From an uncultured Aquimarina sp. (lineage in GTDB: Bacteria > Bacteroidota > Bacteroidia > Flavobacteriales > Flavobacteriaceae): a stretch of DNA of 64,000 bases. The notes under the pieces are model-generated. The model did not search any database. It saw nothing but the letters and a program-made list of their open reading frames with translations, and was not told where the DNA came from. The stretch spans positions 62,001 to 126,000 of the forward strand of contig CANMLS010000002.1 of NCBI GenBank assembly GCA_947498785.1, given 5' to 3'. Shown piece by piece: positions 25,120 through 33,550 of the stretch; the stretch's first letter is position 1; each line of letters begins with the position of its first letter. The position numbers and the translations under genes are program-made.

Positions 25120-25127
25120 TAAGTTTG
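25120..25127 (+). promoter_or_regulatory. -7 element of the ytxJ gene
   Basis: Perfect TAAGTTTG, 24 bases before the ATG at 25152. No clear TTTG lies 19-21 bases upstream. Confidence 0.45.
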
Positions 25128-25151
25128 TAATAATCAATTTAAGAAATAACA

Positions 25152-25547
25152 ATGGGAATATTGGATAAATTATTTGGATCTGAAGAAAGAAAATCTAATG
25201 AAGAAAAAGAAGCTCTACCATGGCAAGAGCTTACTTCTATTCCTCAATTAGATAAAATAGTAGAGGCTTCAAAAACTAAAACACAAGCAATTTTTAAGCA
25301 CTCTACTCGATGCGGAATTAGTAGAATGGTGATTAGAAATTTTGAAAGTAGTTTTGATCTAACAGAAGAGCAAGTCGATCTTTATTATTTGGATTTATTG
25401 AGTCATAGGGATGTTTCTTCGGAGATATCTGCAAAGTTTCAGGTTTTTCATGAGTCACCACAATTTATAGTAATTCGTAATGGAGTAACAGTACATCATT
25501 CTTCGCATAGTATGATTACGCCACAAGTGTTACATCAATATATTTAA
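25152..25547 (+). CDS. ytxJ: Bacillithiol-system redox protein YtxJ
   Basis: Small monothiol thioredoxin-fold protein of 131 residues, thought to remove bacillithiol from mixed disulphides. The single active cysteine is C54 in KHSTRCGIS; the downstream HESPQFIVIRNG stretch supplies the cis-Pro region. The charged N-terminal extension (LFGSEERKSNEEKE) is common in Bacteroidetes members. Its presence implies that the organism makes bacillithiol, as many flavobacteria do. It is divergent from clpB, which fits a shared stress theme. Confidence 0.9.
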   Translation: MGILDKLFGSEERKSNEEKEALPWQELTSIPQLDKIVEASKTKTQAIFKHSTRCGISRMVIRNFESSFDLTEEQVDLYYLDLLSHRDVSSEISAKFQVFHESPQFIVIRNGVTVHHSSHSMITPQVLHQYI

Positions 25548-25589
25548 AATACATTTCTGCTTTTTTCGTTTAGAAAAGGGCATATGGTC

Positions 25590-25979
25590 TTATTTGAATT
25601 CCTTGATTCGAACATTTTTATAAGCAGGTGAGTCGACATTTTTCGAGCTCTTTTTTTTTGCTAATTCTACTTTTTCTCCGAGAAATAGTTGATCTAATGT
25701 TTTTATCCATATATTAAGCCAAATACCGAAGTGTTTCTCTGTAATAGTGTCATTGACAACATGATCTACCTCTTGATGCGCTTTGATTGGATTACCTTTG
25801 TATTTTGCAACAAACAAAAGATTGGTTTCCCAAAAATCGGTTAATCTTTCTAAATGCTCTTTCCAATCTCTGATTACATGATTAAAGATTGGGCCTAGCG
25901 TAGGTTCTTCTCTAATTTTTGAATAAAAAGTGGTTATTAATAGATAAATATCATTCCTGTTCCTGATATCATTTTTCAT
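25590..25979 (-). CDS. Group III truncated hemoglobin
   Basis: Small cytoplasmic heme protein of 129 residues, likely involved in nitric oxide or oxygen handling. The probable proximal heme histidine is H83 in EKHFGIWL, followed by W87, as in group III globins; the 'LGPIFNH' and LTDFWETNLL regions fit the helices before the heme pocket. It is the second gene of a two-gene minus-strand operon behind a small membrane protein. The promoter carries an FNR-like palindrome, which supports control by low oxygen or NO. Confidence 0.88.
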   Translation of the reverse strand: MKNDIRNRNDIYLLITTFYSKIREEPTLGPIFNHVIRDWKEHLERLTDFWETNLLFVAKYKGNPIKAHQEVDHVVNDTITEKHFGIWLNIWIKTLDQLFLGEKVELAKKKSSKNVDSPAYKNVRIKEFK

Positions 25980-26014
25980 AAGCTCAAATTTTAAGAATTC
26001 ATAAGTCTGTTCAA

Positions 26015-26290
26015 TTATAGTAGACTGAAAAGGATAATAATACTATTTAGGACTAAACTAGTTATTAGTAAATTGAATATTATTTTTGCTTTCATTTGGG
26101 CTAAAATCGAAGAATTAAATGCCATGCATACAATTACACAAATAGAGAGTTCTATCACTTGTACTATAGATCGATCTTGCATGAGAATAATCATTGCAGC
26201 AACTGATCCCAGACAGCTGGAAAGAATAATTGTTAAAGGTATATATGCCATATACATTTCTTTGAAATCTTTTAATAACCTTGAATACAT
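26015..26290 (-). CDS. Small integral membrane protein in the globin operon
   Basis: A 91-residue protein with two to three predicted membrane helices (about 15-36, 44-63 and 70-90). No family motif is apparent. It begins 19-20 bases after the predicted transcript start of a promoter with a perfect -7 element and an FNR-like palindrome. The truncated globin gene follows 35 bases downstream. This gene pair, with a Crp/Fnr gene beside it, suggests a role in the same oxygen or NO response; this is inference from position only. Confidence 0.7.
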   Translation of the reverse strand: MYSRLLKDFKEMYMAYIPLTIILSSCLGSVAAMIILMQDRSIVQVIELSICVIVCMAFNSSILAQMKAKIIFNLLITSLVLNSIIILFSLL

Positions 26291-26313
26291 AACAATAGAT
26301 TTTGGATATATTA

Positions 26314-26362
26314 CAAAGGTATTTCAAGGAAGAGGTATGGTTTTATGATCTAGATCATAAAA
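26314..26362 (-). promoter_or_regulatory. FNR-like palindrome and promoter of the globin operon
   Basis: A perfect 22-base palindrome at 26341-26362 contains ATGAT-CTAG-ATCAT, close to the FNR box TTGAT-N4-ATCAA. A perfect -7 element TACCTTTG lies at 26314-26321 on the minus strand. With the start about five bases past it (near 26309), the palindrome is centred near -42, the classical class II activator position of Crp/Fnr proteins. Confidence 0.7.
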
Positions 26363-26378
26363 TTATAGAATCATAGGT

Positions 26379-26978
26379 TTATCGATAAACTTTTCGATTT
26401 TTTATCAAAAGTTCTCCTTTTTGCTCTAGCTTTTTAATGCTCCTAATTACGGTTTCTACACGTAATCCGGTTAAATCAGCGAGTTGCTGCCTTGTGAGTT
26501 CTACTCTATATGTTTTTGAAGATGTTGCTTGGGTATCATTATTCTTTTTAAAATAATCTAAGATTCTTAAAATACGATGCTCTGGTTCTTGAGTGGATAT
26601 TTCTGAAACCATAATAGCTTTGTAATAAAGACGAGAGGCAAGTATGATAGTAAATTTATAATGAATCTTAGGGTTTTCTTCTAAAAGTTTCAAGAATTTT
26701 TCTTTGGGTAATTGCCAAACTTCAGAATCTATGATTGCTTCTGCATTTGCGGGATATTTAAAATCTGAAAATAAAGGAGGTTCTCCAAAACTCTTTTCTT
26801 TAGTAAAGATACCTTGTATATACTCTTTACCCTCTTTGTTATAGTTGTTCATTTTAATCTCACCAGTATGTACTTGATAATAATAGCGAGCTATAGTGCC
26901 TTCTTCAAAAAGTTGTTCACCTCGTTTATGTTTTTTTAAAACAGCCCCCGAATTAAGTAATTTTTCATCATCTATCAT
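26379..26978 (-). CDS. Crp/Fnr-family transcriptional regulator
   Basis: A 199-residue regulator. The N-terminal cyclic-nucleotide-binding-like barrel (about 10-125) lacks the FNR N-terminal cysteine cluster, so it is not an Fe-S FNR. The C-terminal winged helix-turn-helix is visible as LTRQQLADLTGLRVETVIRSIKKLE. Related proteins sense heme-bound NO, CO or other small signals; the ligand cannot be read here. It ends 17 bases from the FNR-like palindrome that controls the neighbouring globin operon, making it the obvious candidate activator. Confidence 0.93.
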   Translation of the reverse strand: MIDDEKLLNSGAVLKKHKRGEQLFEEGTIARYYYQVHTGEIKMNNYNKEGKEYIQGIFTKEKSFGEPPLFSDFKYPANAEAIIDSEVWQLPKEKFLKLLEENPKIHYKFTIILASRLYYKAIMVSEISTQEPEHRILRILDYFKKNNDTQATSSKTYRVELTRQQLADLTGLRVETVIRSIKKLEQKGELLIKNRKVYR

Positions 26979-27035
26979 GCCAACTCTTTTTACGGATCAC
27001 AAATCTGTTAAAATTCTATAATGATATGACGAATA

Positions 27036-28223
27036 CTATTTAAAACGATAATTAGTAATAATATTTTTTAATTTATTTTTTAAATCTTCACCCGAGTCAT
27101 AAACCATTTGCTCGTTTGAAGGAAATTGTACCGCTTTAAGTCCTAAATATCCTAGTAAATTATCTTCTAACGCCCGTTTGTCACCATTGTAATTGGCATA
27201 AACATGTTGAAATACATATTCGCTTGATATAGGAAAAGTTTCTAAAAGTTGTCTTGTTCTAAGATTTCTGTATTGCACATTGCCCACAACATTAGCAGCT
27301 TTAAACTGGGTAAATTCATAATACTCACAACGAACCTTAACCGTTTTATCTACTTTTATTTTTTCTCCTTTATCATCTAATACAATTTCGTCATTTTCAT
27401 CTAGTAAATATTCCCAACCGTCTTTAACCAGTCTTTCCTTTTCTAATTGACGTTCTTTTATCTGTTCTGGAGAGATGTTAATTTCTCTTAAAGAGACCTC
27501 CATAGCATAATCATATTTTACAGAACCCTGAGGTTGGCTATGATATACTGTCCATAGGTCATCAAGACCATATGTACCAAAATTTAAAAGATCACTTTCT
27601 AATCTTCTTGGAATGATGACGTCTGTATTATTTTTCATAGTTACTCTTACAAAATCTGTTCCCTTGAGATGAGCTTCTTCTATCATCTGTTTTGTATTTT
27701 TATAATTGGGAGTGATTTTGTCAAGATATATCAAATCATCATATACTGCTCTATAATCTGATTTTTGTTTTGCAGAAGAAAGAAGAACTTTGGCATTATC
27801 AAAGAGATATTTAGAAAGTTTATCTTTTGTACTTATAATTTTCTGATCATAATTATCGATAGAAAAATTAGCATTACGTCCTTCCTCTACAATGTAAAGC
27901 GGTAAAAGAGGCTTTATACGTTCTTGCCGGCTTTTTAGAGTAGTGTATGTATTATAAATACGCTCTAAATTTGCGGGGTTTCCTTCTTTTTCTAGATAAG
28001 CAACTGCATTCTTATCTCTATCAATAACTTTTGCATATGCTTGTTCTAACATAAGAATATAAGGTTGTTTTCCTTTTTTATCTTTATTAGTTCTAAGCTT
28101 GTTTAAAGCAATATTTATTGCTTGATCATAGTTTCCAGTGTTAAGTGCTTTTTCGGTTTTCTTTACACTACTACAAGAAATAGCAAAAATAAATATGAGT
28201 ATTAAAGGTAATAGTCTTTTCAT
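27036..28223 (-). CDS. Conserved flavobacterial lipoprotein
   Basis: A 395-residue lipoprotein; the signal peptide ends at the lipobox FAISCSSVKK. The first 200 residues are helix-rich and TPR-like (LNTGNYDQAINIALNKL, then YKNTKQMIEEAHLKG), suggesting a solenoid for protein contacts. The second half contains beta-type repeats (YEFTQFKAANVVGNVQYRNLRT). I know the pattern as a conserved hypothetical protein in flavobacteria but cannot assign a function. It is the last gene of a possible transcript behind the Crp/Fnr gene's divergent neighbours; the spacing to crp is 57 bases. Confidence 0.7.
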   Translation of the reverse strand: MKRLLPLILIFIFAISCSSVKKTEKALNTGNYDQAINIALNKLRTNKDKKGKQPYILMLEQAYAKVIDRDKNAVAYLEKEGNPANLERIYNTYTTLKSRQERIKPLLPLYIVEEGRNANFSIDNYDQKIISTKDKLSKYLFDNAKVLLSSAKQKSDYRAVYDDLIYLDKITPNYKNTKQMIEEAHLKGTDFVRVTMKNNTDVIIPRRLESDLLNFGTYGLDDLWTVYHSQPQGSVKYDYAMEVSLREINISPEQIKERQLEKERLVKDGWEYLLDENDEIVLDDKGEKIKVDKTVKVRCEYYEFTQFKAANVVGNVQYRNLRTRQLLETFPISSEYVFQHVYANYNGDKRALEDNLLGYLGLKAVQFPSNEQMVYDSGEDLKNKLKNIITNYRFK

Positions 28224-28280
28224 GTTAATAGTATTTTGATTTGGGTCATAAAATCAATTTTAATGCCAAAAGATAATAAA

Positions 28281-28311
28281 AAAACCTCGGAATTGAATTT
28301 TCCGAGGTTTT
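28281..28311 (-). terminator. Terminator of fumarylacetoacetase gene
   Basis: Perfect 12-base arms AAAACCTCGGAA (28281-28292) and TTCCGAGGTTTT (28300-28311) with a seven-base loop. On the minus strand a run of seven T follows, so it terminates the gene ending at 28330. Confidence 0.9.
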
Positions 28312-28329
28312 ATAGTAGTTGTACTTGTT

Positions 28330-29610
28330 TTATTTTTTGAAAACAGGAAGTAACTTATTAGAAACTTCTCCAAACCCAATGCGCACTCCATCCTTTTCAC
28401 AATATCCTCTCATAGTTACTGTATCGTTATCTTCAATAAATTTACGACTTCCACCAGAATCCAACTGAACTGGTTTTTCTCCTCGCCAGCTTAATTCTAA
28501 CATTGAGCCATAAGATTCTGGAGTTGGACCAGATAAAGTTCCACTTCCCATCATATCACCAGAATTAACAGGACACCCATTTACAGTATGATGGGTAAGC
28601 TGTTGTGCCATATTCCAATACATATGTTTGAAGTTACTTTTGGATACAATAGTTTCAACCTCTTTTTCTGGTTGGATACCAATTTCGAGGTTGATGTCAA
28701 AACTCTTTTTGCCTTTATATTGAAGATAGGGTAGCTGTTTTTTTAATGGTTTTGGTCCCTCAGTTCTATAAGGTTCTAATGCGTCAAGTGTAACAATCCA
28801 TGGAGATATTGATGAGGCAAAGTTTTTGCCTAAAAAAGGACCAAGAGGTACATATTCCCATTTTTGTATATCTCTTGCACTCCAATCATTAAAAAGTACC
28901 ATCCCAAAAATATAATCCTCAGCTTCTTCGATAGGAATTGGTTCTCCTAATTGATTTGCATCTGTAGTTATAAATGCCATTTCAAGTTCAAAATCGACTA
29001 ATCGTGAAGGTCCAAAAATTGGCTCCGTAGCGCCATTAGTTAATTTTTGACCTTGTGGACGATGAATAGGGATGCCAGACGGAATTATAGAACTACTTCG
29101 CCCATGATATCCAACAGGCATATGTAACCAATTAGGGAGCAAAGCATTTTCTGGATCTCTAAACATTTTTCCTACATTTGTAGCGTGCTCAATACTACTA
29201 TAAAAATCTGTGTAATCCCCTATGCTAACAGGTAATTGCATCTCGATTTCATCTAGAGAAAATAAAACCTCTTTTCTGTGCTTTTCATTATCTTTAAGAC
29301 TATTATTGGTAGCATCAAAAATATCAGCAATTCTATTGCGCACTAACCTCCATGTCTTTTTTCCGTCAGAAATGAAGTCATTTAATGAGTCTTGTAAAAA
29401 AATATCATCAGTAAGAGGAATTCCTTCAAAATAACCTAACTGATGAAGAGCCCCTAAGTCAATAGCTGTGTCACCAATACGAGTTCCAATAGTAATGATG
29501 TCATTTCTGGTAAGGAAAACGCCAAAAGGAATATTCTGAATTGGGAAATCAGTTTTAAGAGGGGTTTCAATCCACGTTTTTCTATCTGGATAATTTGCGG
29601 TTATGGGCAT
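28330..29610 (-). CDS. fahA: Fumarylacetoacetase
   Basis: Splits fumarylacetoacetate into fumarate and acetoacetate, the last step of tyrosine and phenylalanine breakdown. It has 426 residues, the usual two-domain length. Active-site motifs are visible: MPVGYHGRSSS with the catalytic histidine, DFELEMAFI and 'FNDWSARDIQKWE' with metal ligands, and MGSGTLSGPTPES near the C-terminus. The other tyrosine-degradation genes are not in this window. A near-perfect inverted repeat overlaps the promoter, so regulated expression is likely. Confidence 0.97.
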   Translation of the reverse strand: MPITANYPDRKTWIETPLKTDFPIQNIPFGVFLTRNDIITIGTRIGDTAIDLGALHQLGYFEGIPLTDDIFLQDSLNDFISDGKKTWRLVRNRIADIFDATNNSLKDNEKHRKEVLFSLDEIEMQLPVSIGDYTDFYSSIEHATNVGKMFRDPENALLPNWLHMPVGYHGRSSSIIPSGIPIHRPQGQKLTNGATEPIFGPSRLVDFELEMAFITTDANQLGEPIPIEEAEDYIFGMVLFNDWSARDIQKWEYVPLGPFLGKNFASSISPWIVTLDALEPYRTEGPKPLKKQLPYLQYKGKKSFDINLEIGIQPEKEVETIVSKSNFKHMYWNMAQQLTHHTVNGCPVNSGDMMGSGTLSGPTPESYGSMLELSWRGEKPVQLDSGGSRKFIEDNDTVTMRGYCEKDGVRIGFGEVSNKLLPVFKK

Positions 29611-29648
29611 TATTGTTTTTTTAATAGATTGTTGGTAATTCTTAAAAT

Positions 29649-29697
29649 CAAATATATAATTTTCACTCGTTCAAAAATTTTTAATCGTGTGAAAATT
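29649..29697 (-). promoter_or_regulatory. fahA promoter with operator-like inverted repeat
   Basis: A perfect -7 element TATATTTG is at 29649-29656 on the minus strand. Directly upstream, arms AATTTTCACTCG (29658-29669) and CGTGTGAAAATT (29686-29697) match in 11 of 12 positions across a 16-base spacer. The repeat covers about -12 to -52, where a repressor or activator could act. Confidence 0.55.
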
Positions 29698-29883
29698 AAT
29701 TAAAATTTCGTAAAAGAATATAATTGATTGTAATAATAATATTTATTGAGGCTTTTTATTGATAGGTCTTCTTTAAAAGAATTGAAAAAATAAAGACTTT
29801 ACAATTTTTAGATTTACAATACTGTTAAGAAAATGTTCATATTTATTACTATTCTTTTCATCTAATTTAATGAATGTATTTCC

Positions 29884-29891
29884 TATTTTTG
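29884..29891 (+). promoter_or_regulatory. -7 element of glyA
   Basis: Perfect TATTTTTG, 26 bases before the ATG at 29918. It lies inside the longer open frame that begins at 29870, showing that the upstream ATG cannot be the start. Confidence 0.5.
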
Positions 29892-29917
29892 CACTTTTAT
29901 TAATAAATTGTGAATAC

Positions 29918-31192
29918 ATGCAACGCGACGAACAAATTTTTGATTTAATTCAAGACGAAAAAGAACGTCAGATCAACGGATTAGAACTTATCGCTTCAGA
30001 GAATTTTGTAAGCGAACAGGTGATGGAAGCTGCCGGATCTGTACTAACTAATAAATATGCCGAGGGATATCCTGGAAAACGCTATTATGGAGGATGCGCA
30101 GTAGTAGATGTTGTAGAGCAAATTGCTATTGATCGTGCGAAAGAATTGTTTGGAGCAGAATATGCCAATGTGCAACCTCATTCTGGGTCACAAGCGAATA
30201 CGGCAGTATATCATGCATGCCTTAAATCTGGAGATAAAATATTAGGTTTTGACCTTTCTCATGGAGGACATTTAACTCACGGATCTCCAGTTAATTTTTC
30301 AGGAAAATTATATAAACCTGTTTTTTATGGTGTAGAGAAGGAAACAGGGGAATTAAATTATGATAAAATTCAAGAAATTGCGATAGCAGAAAAACCACAA
30401 TTGATTATTGCAGGAGCATCTGCATATTCAAGAGAAATTGATTATAAAAGATTTAGAGAAATAGCAGATAGTGTAGGTGCTATTCTGATGGCTGATATTG
30501 CTCATCCTGCTGGATTAATAGCAAAAGGTGTCATTTCTGACCCTGTTCCTCATTGTCATGTAGTAACAACTACAACACATAAAACACTCAGAGGTCCAAG
30601 AGGAGGATTGATTCTTATGGGTAAGGATTTTGAGAACCCTTTTGGAATTACTTTAAAAAGTGGAAAGAAACGTATGATGTCTTCTTTGTTGGATAGTGCT
30701 GTTTTTCCAGGAAATCAAGGTGGACCTTTAGAACATATCATTGCAGCAAAAGCTATAGCGTTTGGAGAAGCGTTAACCGACGAATTTTTGCACTATATCG
30801 TACAAGTAAAGAAAAATGCAGCAGTTATGGCTGAAGCATTTGTACAAAAAGGATATGAGGTGATTTCTGGAGGTACAGATAATCATATGATGTTAATCGA
30901 TTTACGTAATAAAGAAGTAACAGGAAAACAAGCTGAAGAAGCTCTTGGTGTTGCAGAAATTACTGTAAATAAAAATATGGTACCATTTGATGATAAATCT
31001 CCATTTGTTACTTCGGGGATTAGAATAGGTGTAGCTGCTGTTACTACTCGTGGACTTTTAGAAAACGATATGCTGACTATTGTAGAATTAATTGACAAAG
31101 TAATTGTTAATGTAGAGAATGAAGAAGCATTACATGGTATTGCTAATGAAGTAAATGCTATGATGGCAGATAAGCCATTATTCGTAGGATAA
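29918..31192 (+). CDS. glyA: Serine hydroxymethyltransferase
   Basis: PLP enzyme that interconverts serine and glycine and feeds one-carbon units to folate. I start at ATG 29918 (424 residues), which gives the family N-terminus [11 protein letters not shown]; the upstream ATG at 29870 is before the promoter element. Motifs: LIASENFVS, the PLP lysine K222 in [14 protein letters not shown], and the '[11 protein letters not shown]' cofactor region. A perfect palindromic terminator follows immediately, so the gene is monocistronic. Confidence 0.98.
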   Translation: MQRDEQIFDLIQDEKERQINGLELIASENFVSEQVMEAAGSVLTNKYAEGYPGKRYYGGCAVVDVVEQIAIDRAKELFGAEYANVQPHSGSQANTAVYHACLKSGDKILGFDLSHGGHLTHGSPVNFSGKLYKPVFYGVEKETGELNYDKIQEIAIAEKPQLIIAGASAYSREIDYKRFREIADSVGAILMADIAHPAGLIAKGVISDPVPHCHVVTTTTHKTLRGPRGGLILMGKDFENPFGITLKSGKKRMMSSLLDSAVFPGNQGGPLEHIIAAKAIAFGEALTDEFLHYIVQVKKNAAVMAEAFVQKGYEVISGGTDNHMMLIDLRNKEVTGKQAEEALGVAEITVNKNMVPFDDKSPFVTSGIRIGVAAVTTRGLLENDMLTIVELIDKVIVNVENEEALHGIANEVNAMMADKPLFVG

Positions 31193-31211
31193 ACAGATTA
31201 ATTATAATAAT

Positions 31212-31250
31212 AAAAGCGCATTGTTTGATATCAAACAATGCGCTTTTTGT
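31212..31250 (+). terminator. Terminator after glyA
   Basis: A perfect 36-base palindrome (31212-31247) with 18-base arms around GATATC, stem core GCGCATTGTTTGA, followed by Ts. Because the arms meet without a spacer, the loop is formed by opening the central pairs. A small open frame starting at 31221 lies inside it and is not a gene. Confidence 0.9.
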
Positions 31251-31469
31251 ATTCAATATGAAGATTTATATTATTATCTATTAGAAACAGTAGGAATAAT
31301 GTCTGCTTTTCACCAGAAATGGGGTAGTTTGTCTGTTTTATATTCCCGATTTTGTATCGGTGATAAAATTATAAACTTATTCAAAATGATCTCCAGTGAT
31401 AAATTTATTGATAAGGAAGTTTTTAACGAAATATGTACTTAAATTTGGATTGATAATAACCGTAGAATT

Positions 31470-32018
31470 ATGCAAAATGTAAAATCGCTAGTATTGGTGT
31501 TAATAATACCTTTTATTAGTGTGTCGCAGGATATAGATGAATCTATTCAGAAAATTAGGAAAGAGTTTCAACGGATCAATTCTAATACAACATTAAAAAA
31601 GATTGATTTGAATAATGAAGAATTTATGGAATATATACCAGATAGAGGAGGTCAGATTATTGGTTTTTTTGAGAGTGATCATTTGGTGAAAATTACCGAA
31701 TGGATGGGACCTTCTTATGGAGTTATCATAACAGAGTATTACTTAAAAGACGGGGACATATTTTTTGCGTATCAGCGGGAAAATAAGTTTAAAGATGTTT
31801 TTGATGAATCAGGAGAATGGATGCATTTTGACACATCTAAACTCGAAATTAAATTTGAAGGAAGATATTATTTTGAAAATTATAAACTTATAAAAGAACT
31901 CAATAAAGGAAAGCCCTTATTTGAAAGAACTTTTAAGGAAACTGAATTTCTTGAACAAGCTAATATATATGCCGAGATATTAAGAAAATCAAGGATTATG
32001 AAAAACAAAAAGAATTAG
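31470..32018 (+). CDS. Exported protein of unknown function
   Basis: A 182-residue protein with a signal peptide ending near SVSQDIDES. The pattern of short beta strands (GGQIIGFFESDHLVKI, then TEYYLKDGDIFFAYQ and EGRYYFENYKLIKEL) matches in order the protein encoded at 21488-22135, so a shared fold is likely. No catalytic motif is visible. A lipoprotein gene of similar style follows 42 bases later; both may share a transcript. Confidence 0.65.
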   Translation: MQNVKSLVLVLIIPFISVSQDIDESIQKIRKEFQRINSNTTLKKIDLNNEEFMEYIPDRGGQIIGFFESDHLVKITEWMGPSYGVIITEYYLKDGDIFFAYQRENKFKDVFDESGEWMHFDTSKLEIKFEGRYYFENYKLIKELNKGKPLFERTFKETEFLEQANIYAEILRKSRIMKNKKN

Positions 32019-32060
32019 ACTCTCTTTTTATTCAAAATGTAATATTCTAGAACAATACAG

Positions 32061-32813
32061 ATGAACAAATATATGAATGTTATGAATATACAGAGTACAC
32101 TTATTTCGATGTTGATCATAATAACTGTTGTATTAACAGGGTGTAATAAAAAACAACAGTCTACATCTACAAAGAATAAAGTAGAGACAGAGGATGTAAA
32201 CCCTACATCTGATGAAAACAATATGGAAAAACAGAAAACCTCCTCCGATGAAATTACTGTTCCTGATATAGAAGGACGATATGATCTTATAGAAGGGTTT
32301 GGGAATGGGCCAGAAAAAATACACGATTATAGTATATATAAAGGGATATTAATCATAAACCGTATCTCTGATACAGAGTTTGGTTTTGTTAAGGTTACAA
32401 AAACTAATCCATATAGTCCTATTGGCGAACATGGAATCTTCTCTTATAAAGAAAACAGGTTTTATAAAAAAGAAATAGACTATCCTGAAAAAATTATATA
32501 CCATAGTAAAAGTATGGATCTCATAGTAAATGATAGTTTGATCAGTACAACTCGATATACTTCAAATATGACTATATATGGTATATGGAGAAAATCGAAT
32601 CCAGAATCAAATATTTATGTTTCTCTTCGGAAAACATTAGAGAAAGAGAAAAAGATATATGCTGATTTTTATAATGAAGTATATTATGATTCCAGCGTAA
32701 CAGGCAGAAATGAATTTATTAAATATAAAACAGGAAAAAGGTTTACAACAAGTGATTCAATTTTTCTGAGCAAGTGGAAGAAATATAATACTAATTCATC
32801 GGATAAAGAATAG
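32061..32813 (+). CDS. Lipoprotein of unknown function
   Basis: A 250-residue protein; the lipobox is VLTGCNKKQQ (cysteine near residue 28). A low-complexity linker rich in Ser, Thr, Lys and Glu (about 29-66) leads to a globular beta-rich part starting IEGRYDLIEGFG, of a calycin-like type. In-frame ATGs at 32061, 32073 and 32082 are possible starts; the first leaves a long n-region, so a later one may be used. The role is unknown. Confidence 0.65.
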   Translation: MNKYMNVMNIQSTLISMLIIITVVLTGCNKKQQSTSTKNKVETEDVNPTSDENNMEKQKTSSDEITVPDIEGRYDLIEGFGNGPEKIHDYSIYKGILIINRISDTEFGFVKVTKTNPYSPIGEHGIFSYKENRFYKKEIDYPEKIIYHSKSMDLIVNDSLISTTRYTSNMTIYGIWRKSNPESNIYVSLRKTLEKEKKIYADFYNEVYYDSSVTGRNEFIKYKTGKRFTTSDSIFLSKWKKYNTNSSDKE

Positions 32814-32872
32814 AGTATCGCTGTGAAATAAGACTTCAGGATCTCTGTTTTTCCTTATGAAACCCTAATATA

Positions 32873-33547
32873 ATGAAAGAGTACATACAAGCGATAGAGA
32901 GCGAATTCAAGAAAAATGAAAATCCGACTATTGCATTGGATCAGAAGGCTTATATGCGGGATCAATTTGAGTTTTTCGGACTCAAAGCAACCCAAAGAAG
33001 AGAAATTCAAAAACCATTTTTTGTTAAAGAATTCTTACCAAAAAAAGAGGAATTACATCAAATTGTTAAAATACTCTGGAAGAAACCTCAAAGAGATTTT
33101 CAGCTTTTTGCTCAGGAACTTACCTTAAAATATGTAAAGCAATTTGAAAAAGAAGATATTGAACTTTTTGAATTTATGGTAATTCATAAATCTTGGTGGG
33201 ATACAATTGATTTTATCGCTACAAAATTAATTGGAGGGTATTTTAATATGTATCCAGGACAAAGGGATGTTTATGTGAAAAAATGGCTTGCATCTAATCA
33301 TATATGGTTGCAAAGATCATGTTTGCTATTTCAACTGAAGTATAAAGAAAAATTAGATCCCGTGTTTTTGAGTTATGTGATTAATTCATTAACCGGGACT
33401 CAAGAATTTTTTATTAATAAAGCTATTGGTTGGATGCTTAGAGAGTACAGTAGAACAAATCCAGAATGGGTTGTAGAATTTACGAACAAGACAGAATTGA
33501 GTAGGTTAAGTAGAAAAGAAGCATTAAGATTAATTAAAAAGAATTAA
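32873..33547 (+). CDS. DNA alkylation repair protein, AlkD-like glycosylase
   Basis: HEAT-like-repeat DNA glycosylase of 224 residues, which removes bulky or positively charged alkylated bases without flipping them. Residues W109, D113 (in SWWDTIDFIA) and W187 (in AIGWMLREYSR) fall at the same positions as the catalytic residues reported for Bacillus cereus AlkD. The helical repeats run through the whole protein. It lies four bases ahead of the phosphodiester glycosidase-like gene, so the two are probably co-transcribed. Confidence 0.93.
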   Translation: MKEYIQAIESEFKKNENPTIALDQKAYMRDQFEFFGLKATQRREIQKPFFVKEFLPKKEELHQIVKILWKKPQRDFQLFAQELTLKYVKQFEKEDIELFEFMVIHKSWWDTIDFIATKLIGGYFNMYPGQRDVYVKKWLASNHIWLQRSCLLFQLKYKEKLDPVFLSYVINSLTGTQEFFINKAIGWMLREYSRTNPEWVVEFTNKTELSRLSRKEALRLIKKN

Positions 33548-33550
33548 AAA

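Larger units (their letters stand above)
29611..29917. other. Divergent promoter region of fahA and glyA
   Basis: About 300 non-coding bases. It contains the fahA promoter and inverted repeat (29649-29697) and the glyA -7 element (29884-29891). The middle is plain AT-rich sequence. Confidence 0.55.

Noticed and set aside
26073..26348. Plus-strand open frame opposite the globin-operon membrane protein
   Set aside because: It is antisense to a well-formed membrane protein gene and its promoter, and reads like a complementary-strand artefact.
29870..29917. Upstream ATG of glyA
   Set aside because: A perfect -7 element lies between it and the family start; the added residues are unlike any serine hydroxymethyltransferase.
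31221..31442. Open frame of 73 codons after glyA
   Set aside because: It starts inside the perfect palindromic terminator of glyA and resembles no known protein.
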